A DNA stretch of 22,967 nt from Ruminococcaceae bacterium UBA2806. GTDB lineage: Bacteria; Bacillota; Clostridia; Oscillospirales; Acutalibacteraceae. The notes under the pieces are model-generated. The model did no database searches, was not told where the DNA came from, and saw nothing but the letters and a program-made list of their open reading frames with translations. The stretch is from NCBI GenBank assembly GCA_002351795.1, contig DEHG01000016.1:16190-39156 (forward strand), written 5' to 3'. The translations under genes and the position numbers were made by a program. Positions 8,371 through 14,792 of the stretch are shown piece after piece. The stretch's first letter is position 1. The number at the start of each line of letters is the position of its first letter.

Positions 8371-8691
8371 TTATATATAGCTGTCTATCATATCACAGTA
8401 AACGCCCGGAAGATTTGCGCCCTCGATATCAGCCGCAGGTTCGCCGTCCCTGAAAAATATCACAAACGGTACACTGTCTATACCATATCTGTACGCAAGC
8501 TCAGGCGACTGTTCCGTATCGACCGAAAGAACAATCACATCCTCCTGATACCTCTCTGCTACCTCTCCGATTATCGCTTCAAAGCCCCTGCAGCGTATAT
8601 CTCTGTGATCGTAAAAATATACCAGAACAGCAGGATGATCTATTCTGTCCTCAAAGTCATAGCTGTCAGTCTGAATAATATATTCGTCCAT
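8371..8691 (-). CDS. Degenerate thioredoxin-fold protein
   Basis: A 106-residue cytosolic protein with the thioredoxin layout: strand AVLVYFYDHR, the active-site helix, VIVLSVDTEQSPELAYRYGIDSVPFVIFF containing the conserved cis-proline, then a Gly/Glu turn and a C-terminal helix. Aligned on VLVYFY, the usual CGPC becomes D-I-R-C: the first, nucleophilic cysteine is absent and only the second remains. It is therefore unlikely to be a classical disulfide reductase; a structural, chaperone-like or monothiol role is possible but not shown. GAAAGGA lies about 8 bases before the ATG. No strong promoter was found directly upstream, so it may be read with the membrane-protein gene that precedes it on the minus strand. 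Confidence 0.8.
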   Translation of the reverse strand: MDEYIIQTDSYDFEDRIDHPAVLVYFYDHRDIRCRGFEAIIGEVAERYQEDVIVLSVDTEQSPELAYRYGIDSVPFVIFFRDGEPAADIEGANLPGVYCDMIDSYI

Positions 8692-8795
8692 TTTCCATTT
8701 CCTTTCAAAACATTTACAAAAATGTAAATAACCCTGATTCCGATATTTTTTTCATCAGAATCGCTGTATTATAATATCGTGCTGAGGGAAAAAGT

Positions 8796-9161
8796 TTACC
8801 TGTGATCAAGCTTTGTTCTCAGGGTCAGGGCGGCGCTTCCGATAAACGGCAGAAGCTTCTGTTCAAACCTTGCGGCATGATAGATACCCATTCCCATCAG
8901 CATAATATATGCAACGCTTATACCTATTGTAAGCAAAAGAGTCAATACCATTCTTATTTCCGGAAAAAATGAAAGCAAAATGTAAATCAGAAAATCACAA
9001 AAATATAAAAAGGTAAAGAAGCTGAACAAAATTCCGCCCTGAAATGTGTGGAACCTGAGATCAGGATTATTTTTCTCTACTGCAAAATGTCCTATTACAA
9101 ACAATATGCCGACATATGAAAGCGCTGATAAAAAGCGGATGTTTCCATTATTATCTTCCAT
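8796..9161 (-). CDS. Small integral membrane protein, DUF4870/Tic20-like
   Basis: A 121-residue protein with about three hydrophobic segments. It begins with RFLSALSYVGILFVIGHFAVEKNNPDLRFHTFQGG, which matches the DUF4870 (Tic20-like) pattern of a first membrane segment followed by a charged stretch and RFHxxQG. The family function is unknown. AAAAGGAGA lies 9 bases before the ATG, and a clear sigma-A promoter sits at 9193-9221. The thioredoxin-like gene follows 104 bases downstream on the same strand with no strong terminator between, so the two may share a transcript. Confidence 0.75.
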   Translation of the reverse strand: MEDNNGNIRFLSALSYVGILFVIGHFAVEKNNPDLRFHTFQGGILFSFFTFLYFCDFLIYILLSFFPEIRMVLTLLLTIGISVAYIMLMGMGIYHAARFEQKLLPFIGSAALTLRTKLDHR

Positions 9162-9192
9162 AAAGATGATCTCCTTTTTTAATTTTTATCTT

Positions 9193-9221
9193 ATTGTACA
9201 CCAATTCCCCACATATTTCAA
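9193..9221 (-). promoter_or_regulatory. Sigma-A promoter of the DUF4870-like gene
   Basis: On the minus strand TTGAAA (9216-9221), a 17-bp spacer and TACAAT (9193-9198) precede the ATG at 9161 by about 30 bases. Confidence 0.7.
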
Positions 9222-9396
9222 CCCCTCGGCGTCGTTAAGCATGGAAATCAACTTTATGATTAAGAAAAACAGATAATAAATAATGATCTCCGTGTTTCTT
9301 GAGTAATAAAAAATGTAAAAGACTGATACGGGATAGTCGGCTCACCGTATGAATAAAATGCCGTTTCAAATCATATATATGTTGAGAAAAGCGTTA

Positions 9397-9411
9397 TGAG
9401 GCAGTGCCTCA
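9397..9411 (+). promoter_or_regulatory. Short perfect hairpin abutting the ribosome site of the S1-domain gene
   Basis: TGAGGC-AGT-GCCTCA can form a 6-bp stem with a 3-base loop. It ends at the first base of AGGAAAGGA, the likely ribosome-binding region of the gene starting at 9430. It could modulate translation or be a DNA dyad; neither is demonstrated. No convincing sigma-A promoter was found in 9230-9396. Confidence 0.35.
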
Positions 9412-9429
9412 GGAAAGGAATGAAGCAAA

Positions 9430-10395
9430 ATGACAGGATATTATCCTGAAGGTAAACTGATCGGTACTGTGGAAAATCTCAGTGCCCTGCAATCAATGGC
9501 TTCAATAACGGAAGCCTGGCACGAGGGAAGGATCCTCGAAGCAAAAGCAATTGTCTGTGACTGCGGACACAATCTTATTGTAGATCTCGGCGTGATAAAA
9601 GGTATCATCCCCCGTGAAGAGGGCGCTGTGGGTATCAGGGAAGGAACTGTGCGTGATATTGCTGTGATATCAAGAGTAAACCGCCCTGTATGCTTTGTTA
9701 TTACCGATCTCAGAAAAAACGAATTCGGAAAAACCGTTGCAGTCCTTTCACGAAGACTGGCGCAGGAAAGATGCATGAATGAATATGTGCGCTGCCTTAT
9801 CCCGGGCGACGTTATTGATGCGAGGATCACTCATCTTGACTCATTCGGCGCATTTGCGGATATCGGCTGCGGTATCGTTTCACTGATACCCATAGATTCC
9901 ATATCCGTTTCAAGGATAGACCATCCGAGAGAAAGGTTCCGGGTGGGAATGGATATCAAAGCCGTTGTACGTTCATTCGAGGGCGGAAGGATAAGCCTCA
10001 GCCATAAAGAACTGCTCGGTACATGGGAAGAAAACGCCGCAAGGTTTGCTATCGGTGAAACTGTCGCCGGCATAATCCGATCTGTGGAGGATTACGGGGC
10101 ATTCGTTGAGCTTGCTCCGAATCTTGCAGGACTTGCGGAAATGAAAGAAAACATCCGTGCAGGTCAGCAGGCAAGCGTTTATATCAAAAATATCATTCCT
10201 TCACGAATGAAAATAAAACTCATAATAATTGATACCTTTGATTACGATTATTCACCCTCTCAGCCGGAATACTTTTTCCATGATGACCATATGGATCATT
10301 TCAGGTATTCACCGCCTGTTTCCGATAAGATCATAGAAACGGATTTTGAAGCAGTCCAGCCCCAGGAGCCTGTTCTTATGAGGAAATGTCTGTAA
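9430..10395 (+). CDS. S1-domain RNA-binding protein (short ribosomal protein S1-like)
   Basis: A 321-residue cytosolic protein with three S1-type OB-fold modules at about 30-108, 122-192 and 203-265. The second shows GDVIDARITHLDSFGAFADIGCGIVSLIP and RISLSHKELLGTW, and the third GETVAGIIRSVEDYGAFVELAPNLAGLAE, both classic S1 signatures; the first is more divergent. Firmicutes S1-like proteins of this type have fewer modules than the six-module E. coli S1. A role in mRNA binding or translation is inferred from the domains. The C-terminal ~55 residues (FDYDYSPSQPEYFFHDDH...) are acidic/aromatic and outside any S1 module. The start is ATG with AGGAAAGGA upstream. The 3' end overlaps the convergent minus-strand gene by 20 bp. 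Confidence 0.85.
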   Translation: MTGYYPEGKLIGTVENLSALQSMASITEAWHEGRILEAKAIVCDCGHNLIVDLGVIKGIIPREEGAVGIREGTVRDIAVISRVNRPVCFVITDLRKNEFGKTVAVLSRRLAQERCMNEYVRCLIPGDVIDARITHLDSFGAFADIGCGIVSLIPIDSISVSRIDHPRERFRVGMDIKAVVRSFEGGRISLSHKELLGTWEENAARFAIGETVAGIIRSVEDYGAFVELAPNLAGLAEMKENIRAGQQASVYIKNIIPSRMKIKLIIIDTFDYDYSPSQPEYFFHDDHMDHFRYSPPVSDKIIETDFEAVQPQEPVLMRKCL

Positions 10396-10948
10396 CCAAC
10401 TGATCTGTTATTTTCTTTGCTGCGGCCTCAAGTCTCTTGAAGGTCGCATTTTTATCTCCCCTGATTATCGGATCTCCGTTTACGTCCTCTTTTATGCTGC
10501 TGTTAAGACTGAGAAATGACAGGTGCTGGGAATACATAAAAGTGATGCCTTCCGTTCCGTATTGTTTTTTCACCTGCTCTGCGGCAAGCGACGCACTTCT
10601 CCCGAAGGTTATCACATAGCTGTAGCCGTCAATATCATGTTTAAGTCTTTCAATATTTGCACTGTCCGTTATTTCCTTAGCGGATGGCTCACTGCGATTA
10701 TCGTAGGCTTTATAATGCACCATTTCAGATGAATTTGTTATACGGTAATCATACCTGTCACATGACGGGAAAATATCGGGATAGCTTTTATTAAGTATCG
10801 TAAGCATCATATCGAGGTTTTTTCCCGTCTGACCGTTTACAAGTCTGCCGCTTTTAAGCTCCTCCTGTCCGGGACAGGAAAAAATAAAAGCTGTCCTGAT
10901 ATCATTTTTTCCTTCATTGCGTTTAACCTTAAGAATCGTGTTTTCCAT
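10376..10948 (-). CDS. Uracil-DNA-glycosylase-like fold protein
   Basis: A 190-residue protein with features of the uracil-DNA-glycosylase superfamily: FSCPGQEELKSGRLVNGQTG at 23-42 resembles the GxxPGxxE...G...GxxG loop of family 4/5 enzymes, SYVITFGRSA at about 110-119 resembles the central strand, and a C-terminal HLSFLSLN at 142-149 resembles the HPSPL-type motif. It lacks an evident four-cysteine iron-sulfur set (only Cys25 and Cys63) and the usual catalytic context is altered, so activity on uracil in DNA is uncertain. AAAGGAGA lies 8 bases before the ATG. Its 3' end overlaps the S1-domain gene. It lies 68 bases downstream of the C39-like gene, with a hairpin between them, and may depend partly on read-through. 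Confidence 0.6.
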   Translation of the reverse strand: MENTILKVKRNEGKNDIRTAFIFSCPGQEELKSGRLVNGQTGKNLDMMLTILNKSYPDIFPSCDRYDYRITNSSEMVHYKAYDNRSEPSAKEITDSANIERLKHDIDGYSYVITFGRSASLAAEQVKKQYGTEGITFMYSQHLSFLSLNSSIKEDVNGDPIIRGDKNATFKRLEAAAKKITDQLVTDISS

Positions 10949-10980
10949 TTATTATTCTCCTTTGATCCGTAAACAGATTT

Positions 10981-11013
10981 AAAGGACAGCCGATAACAAC
11001 GACTGTCCTTTTT
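10981..11013. terminator. Strong hairpin terminator after the C39-like gene
   Basis: AAAGGACAG (10981-10989) pairs with CTGTCCTTT (11003-11011), extended by CG/CG across one mismatch. The plus-strand reading has the better U-tract (TTTTTGCTTTAT), so it may stop S1-gene transcripts that run antisense through the glycosylase-like gene. Minus-strand transcripts from 11017-12720 meet the same stem, followed by TTTAAAT. Confidence 0.7.
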
Positions 11014-11016
11014 GCT

Positions 11017-12720
11017 TTATACTACATTGAAAGTAAAGTATTTACTTGTTACATTTCCTGATGAATCCTTGACATTTACGCAAAGACTGTAAACACCTCT
11101 TTCCCACGGATGATACTTGATCGTACCTTTGCAGGAATTATACTTTCTGAGGTTTACCCAATCATACTGACTGGGCTTGAGAATGTTCAGCTCATACTTG
11201 TATGAAGCTGTACCGCCGACTGCTGAGGGATTTATCATGAGATCATCGCCGTAGAAAAGAACGCTGTTCTCAATTGATGTATTGTTTTCAAGATAATCAG
11301 CATCTACATAAAGTGTAAAATACTCTTCAGAAGTATCGCCTGCTTTATCTGTAGCGATTACCTTGAATTCATATGTACCTGCTTCCCACGGATGATAGAT
11401 GTGGGAAGATGAAGTGCAGTTCTTTCTCAGTGTGATCCATGAATCACCGCTGGGCTTGATTGCCTGGATCTCATAATTAACACCGCCGGCGCCGCCTTTT
11501 GATGAAAGTGTGAACTTAACATTTTCACCGAATGTCATATAGTCCTTATCAATATCAGCATGATTTTCAAGCGGTGAAGATGAAACATTAAAGCTTACCT
11601 GCTTTGAAGAAATGTTTCCGGATGAATCCTTTGCATTGATCTTCAATGTGTAGCTTCCTATCTCCCAGGGACGATAGCTCATGGAGCTTGCCGATGCATA
11701 ATTCTTGAGGCGGATAAAATCATCAGTGCTGGGTTTCTTTACATCGACCTCATACTTATATTTTCCTGAACCTCCGTCTGCATCAAAGAAGATCGTAACG
11801 TTATTTCCGTATGATACTTCATCGTCATCAATAAAGCTGTTATTTGTAAGCTCGCTGCTGACTGCAAGATCCATTGTCTTTTCACTGGTATTGCCGTCAC
11901 TGTCATATGCAATGACCTTTATCTCATAACCAGTGGAATATTTCGGCATGAATCTGATGCTTGTGCTGCTTGTCTTAGCACTTCCTATCGTCTTCCATTC
12001 AGAAGATGAATCCTGTCTGTACTGATAGGTATAAACGACATCACCGCCGGCATTCTCAGTATCTGCATTGATCGTTACCTTATCACCAAGAGCCAGAACA
12101 GATGAACTGATACTTGATGTATTAACAAGTGAAGATGAAGAATAGGAAGATGATGAAGAATCAAGTGACGGAAGCGAGCTTGTAACATACCAATATGCTT
12201 CAACACCCGATGTACTTATAAGTGAATCTCTTGCATCTATAATACCCTCGCCGCAGCATCTTGCCGGATCTGAGCAGGAGAAAACACCGTTTGAATAACC
12301 GGTAAGCATTATAGCATGAGGATGATCATAATCATATGCTACAATTCCTTCGGGATGTTCATCAAGAAGTCTTTTTAGCTCCTCTGTCGAATCACCATAT
12401 ATTCTGCCGCAGTTTACGCTGATACCATTGTAATTGTAACTGAATCTCATTCCGCAGCCCTCTACCCATAAGGTCGAACGGCATGCGCTTTCTGTTATTG
12501 ATCTCCAGTTGCTGTCGCCTCTGAGTATTGCAGCTCTTCTGAGAAGCATTACATTTGAAGCAAGCGTACAAGTATCGCTTTCCTGCTGTTTAACAAAGAC
12601 ATCTGAAGCATTCAGATCAGACAATGTAACTGCATCGGTGTTATTAGTAAAGCCTATGACACAGGCCGGGGTTATTGCTAAAGAACAAAGCATAACGGAC
12701 AGTAGTTTCTTAGGTTTCAT
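11017..12720 (-). CDS. Secreted C39-like cysteine peptidase with four repeated 90-aa modules
   Basis: A 567-residue exported protein. Residues 1-30 form a signal peptide (MKPKKLLSVMLCSLAITPAC...). Residues ~36-180 resemble a C39-like (papain-fold) peptidase: FVKQQESDTCTLAS supplies Gln45 six residues before Cys51, HAIMLTGY supplies His135, and SCSDPA supplies Asp151, so all four expected catalytic positions are present. Unlike bacteriocin-processing C39 domains it is not fused to an ABC transporter. A Ser-rich linker (~183-200) leads to four modules of ~90 residues, each starting L(E/T/V)Nxx and containing GG, a Tyr-rich strand, W, a YxPW or FMP element and D(S/K)xGxxS; they are related to the modules in the protein at 93-4205. 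ACGGAGGAA lies 6 bases before the ATG. The substrate is unknown; cleavage of extracellular proteins or peptides is inference. Confidence 0.85.
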   Translation of the reverse strand: MKPKKLLSVMLCSLAITPACVIGFTNNTDAVTLSDLNASDVFVKQQESDTCTLASNVMLLRRAAILRGDSNWRSITESACRSTLWVEGCGMRFSYNYNGISVNCGRIYGDSTEELKRLLDEHPEGIVAYDYDHPHAIMLTGYSNGVFSCSDPARCCGEGIIDARDSLISTSGVEAYWYVTSSLPSLDSSSSSYSSSSLVNTSSISSSVLALGDKVTINADTENAGGDVVYTYQYRQDSSSEWKTIGSAKTSSTSIRFMPKYSTGYEIKVIAYDSDGNTSEKTMDLAVSSELTNNSFIDDDEVSYGNNVTIFFDADGGSGKYKYEVDVKKPSTDDFIRLKNYASASSMSYRPWEIGSYTLKINAKDSSGNISSKQVSFNVSSSPLENHADIDKDYMTFGENVKFTLSSKGGAGGVNYEIQAIKPSGDSWITLRKNCTSSSHIYHPWEAGTYEFKVIATDKAGDTSEEYFTLYVDADYLENNTSIENSVLFYGDDLMINPSAVGGTASYKYELNILKPSQYDWVNLRKYNSCKGTIKYHPWERGVYSLCVNVKDSSGNVTSKYFTFNVV

Positions 12721-12761
12721 TAATTGAATTCCTCCGTAGTTTTTTTAATTTGACCATATAT

Positions 12762-12790
12762 ATATTACAATCTTTTAATAATTATTGCAA
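12762..12790 (-). promoter_or_regulatory. Probable promoter of the C39-like gene
   Basis: Minus-strand TTGCAA (12785-12790), a 17-bp spacer and TAATAT (12762-12767) lie about 40 bases before the ATG at 12720, in an AT-rich 257-bp gap after spoIIIAH. Confidence 0.5.
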
Positions 12791-12947
12791 GAAAATAATG
12801 CCGAATATTTGCAAAAAATCTTAGAAAAAATACAACTTTAGCATTTTGCACATAATTTAATTTCATTTTTTACCATTTCCACACAAAGTTTTTGGCTCTT
12901 TTTTAGAATGAACACTATCACATTTGTGTGTTTTATCATACAAATAA

Positions 12948-12963
12948 GTTACAGGTTTGTAAC
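12948..12963 (-). terminator. Possible weak terminator after spoIIIAH
   Basis: GTTACA-GGTT-TGTAAC is a perfect 6-bp hairpin with a 4-base loop, 14 bases past the spoIIIAH stop codon. On the minus strand it is followed by TTATTTGT. The stem is AT-rich, so termination would be weak; no better candidate ends the operon. Confidence 0.35.
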
Positions 12964-12977
12964 CATGATTTTTTTAC

Positions 12978-13589
12978 CTATTTTCCCTCATTATGGACCT
13001 GAGAAATTGTAATATTTTCAAATGATATATCTGTTTGTCTGTTTACAAGATCCTTTATCATTATAACAGCGGCATCGTCAAGCTCTTTTCCGAATACGCT
13101 TACACTGCAGCTGTCATTATTGATAGTTACAAAAGCGTCCTGAAATCCCTTTAATCTTATCTCATTTTCAATATCAGTCTGAGATTTTATTGTTTGCGAA
13201 AGCTTTTCAGCAGATTTCATCGTGTCACTGCGGCGTGTTTCGTCCTCTTTATCCGACTCTATTATATCCGTCATTATCTCCATTGCCTGTTCATTTCCCT
13301 TATCCCTTCTTGCCCTTTCTTCTGCGAAATGACCCTTATCCGGCTGAGTGCTTACTGTCTGTGCAGGCTTGCTTGTCTGAGAAGTCTGCTTTACCTTATC
13401 AGTCTGTGAGCTTTCCGTTTTCAGCTCGGTATTTACATATGTTGTCTGACCAAGCTGTTTTACGGATGAAGCTTCCGTTTGTGTTTCCACAAGCTCCTGC
13501 GGCTCGGAAAACTGCCAGTTCAGATATACAGCCGCACCAAGCGCCACTACCAAAGATGCTATCACAAGTTGTCTTTTGCCGAACGTCAT
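12978..13589 (-). CDS. spoIIIAH: Stage III sporulation protein AH
   Basis: A 203-residue mother-cell protein with one N-terminal membrane segment and a long extracytoplasmic part. The N-terminus MTFGKRQLVIASLVVALGAA and following YLNWQFS match the SpoIIIAH hallmark (KRxLVxxALVVLxxxAVYLNW). The ATG at 13587-13589 is chosen because GGAGGA lies 6 bases upstream; the reading frame extends 15 codons further without support. In Bacillus, SpoIIIAH forms a ring that meets SpoIIQ of the forespore, linking the two cells during engulfment. The middle (to about residue 110) is Gln/Ser/Thr-rich and low complexity, and the C-terminal ring-building motif domain carries DDAAVIMIKDLVNRQT. It is the last gene of the operon, 51 bases after spoIIIAG, a gap that holds a short inverted repeat. 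Confidence 0.93.
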   Translation of the reverse strand: MTFGKRQLVIASLVVALGAAVYLNWQFSEPQELVETQTEASSVKQLGQTTYVNTELKTESSQTDKVKQTSQTSKPAQTVSTQPDKGHFAEERARRDKGNEQAMEIMTDIIESDKEDETRRSDTMKSAEKLSQTIKSQTDIENEIRLKGFQDAFVTINNDSCSVSVFGKELDDAAVIMIKDLVNRQTDISFENITISQVHNEGK

Positions 13590-13614
13590 GACCATTCCTC
13601 CAGTTACTTGATTT

Positions 13615-13641
13615 AGGAAACACTGATAGACCATGTTTCCT
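13615..13641. repeat. Short inverted repeat between spoIIIAG and spoIIIAH
   Basis: AGGAAACA (13615-13622) and TGTTTCCT (13634-13641) form perfect 8-bp arms around an 11-base loop, with the last base in the spoIIIAG stop codon. The minus reading TCAGTGTTTCCTAA nearly matches TCAGTGTTTCCTTAA at 16144-16158 in the AD/AE spacer. Confidence 0.55.
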
Positions 13642-14240
13642 TAGCTTTGCAGTCCTGTAACATATATATGTGAATTTGTAATATCCAATGCAGCAGATAC
13701 TGCATTGATTATCGTTTCCCTCACATTTTCATTTTCACCGCCTTCACATACGACAAGCACTCCCTTTATTTCAGGAACAAGCTGACCTATCGACAATGCC
13801 TTTTCCGAACCATCCTTCCCTCTTATAATTGTATATTTCTTTTTTTCCGTATTCTGTTTATCTGCATTTTCGTTATTATCATTCTTTTTTGATGATTCCT
13901 TTCCGTTGATATCCGTATCCGCAGCATATACGTCACGGACTGAACCCTTGAGAGTTATCATGACCTTTGTTTTCCCTGCACCCTCTATGCTCGCAATCAT
14001 ATTCCCAAGCTCTTCTGTCAGCGCATTTTTATAATCATCCGCAGAAAAGTCCGAAGCATTGATCTCCTGCTGAGGTACGGTATCCTCATTTTTACCCGGA
14101 TCAAGAGCGGAGGAAATAAAGATAAGCGCAATGCCGGCAAGACCTAAAAGGACTATGATACTCATAACTCTGTCATTTCCGAGAAATCTGTCGATAGCCG
14201 TTTGTTTTTTCTTTTTATTGCCGTTTTCATTATCTTTCAT
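13641..14240 (-). CDS. spoIIIAG: Stage III sporulation protein AG
   Basis: A 199-residue protein with a Lys-rich N-terminus, one membrane segment (VMSIIVLLGLAGIALIFISSAL, residues ~25-46) and an extracytoplasmic domain with MIASIEGAGKTKVMITLKGS and a C-terminal KGVLVVCEGGENENVRETIINAVSAALDI, both typical of SpoIIIAG. The family forms a large ring in the mother-cell membrane that is part of the feeding-tube channel. The start is the ATG at 14238-14240, with GGGAG 11 bases upstream; a GTG five codons earlier overlaps that site. A charged Asn/Lys-rich insertion lies at about residues 110-145. Confidence 0.93.
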   Translation of the reverse strand: MKDNENGNKKKKQTAIDRFLGNDRVMSIIVLLGLAGIALIFISSALDPGKNEDTVPQQEINASDFSADDYKNALTEELGNMIASIEGAGKTKVMITLKGSVRDVYAADTDINGKESSKKNDNNENADKQNTEKKKYTIIRGKDGSEKALSIGQLVPEIKGVLVVCEGGENENVRETIINAVSAALDITNSHIYVTGLQS

Positions 14241-14309
14241 TTCAACCGCTCCCACTGATATAATCCCTATAACATATTATGCGCTGATATCAGAATTATG
14301 TTATCAACC

Positions 14310-14789
14310 TCACATATCAGGCACACTGCATATTATTATTTTTGCCTTATCTCCTAAAACATCACGGACGGTTTTTCTTACCTCATCCGTTTTATCTCTC
14401 TGTGACCCGTCAAGCTCTATACTGCAGCTTATCCCCTCTGAAATATATTCATCATTGTACTGAACATCGACCGAAAGCCCGCTGACCCCTATGCCCTTTT
14501 CATCCAGTCTGCACCGCACCGCTTCTGTCAGCTTTTCATTCATATAATCTGTCTGCAATTCAGCCATGGGGCTGTTATCCTCCTGATAAATGTATTCCTT
14601 CAGCGGAAGGCTTATATCACCCTCATACATCAGTTCCTTCAGCGGATCAATAAAAGCGCAAAGCATTAGACAGCCTATGACAACCCGTACTGTTTTCTCA
14701 TATTTTGCGTCCGGTATCAGCATTTCCGCAAGACAGGCAATGACCGAACATATGCATACCACCATTGCCCATGCATTTATCTTATCCAT
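14310..14789 (-). CDS. spoIIIAF: Stage III sporulation protein AF
   Basis: A 159-residue protein with two N-terminal membrane segments (WAMVVCICSVIACLAEMLIP and VRVVIGCLMLCAFIDPL) and a soluble C-terminal domain containing VDVQYNDEYISEGISCSIEL, as in SpoIIIAF. It is a membrane subunit of the SpoIIIA channel complex in the mother cell. The start lies 3 bases after the spoIIIAE stop with only a weak site (GTGGGGAAAT), suggesting translational coupling. Confidence 0.9.
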   Translation of the reverse strand: MDKINAWAMVVCICSVIACLAEMLIPDAKYEKTVRVVIGCLMLCAFIDPLKELMYEGDISLPLKEYIYQEDNSPMAELQTDYMNEKLTEAVRCRLDEKGIGVSGLSVDVQYNDEYISEGISCSIELDGSQRDKTDEVRKTVRDVLGDKAKIIICSVPDM

Positions 14790-14792
14790 TTC

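Noticed and set aside
8711..8765. AT-rich inverted repeats (ATTTACA/TGTAAAT and GATTCCGAT/ATCAGAATC) upstream of the thioredoxin-like gene
   Set aside because: Short and imperfect, without a T-tract or clear relation to a promoter; could be chance in AT-rich DNA.
9230..9396. Promoter for the S1-domain gene
   Set aside because: Several TTGA or TATNAT-like strings occur, but none is paired at 16-18 bp spacing.
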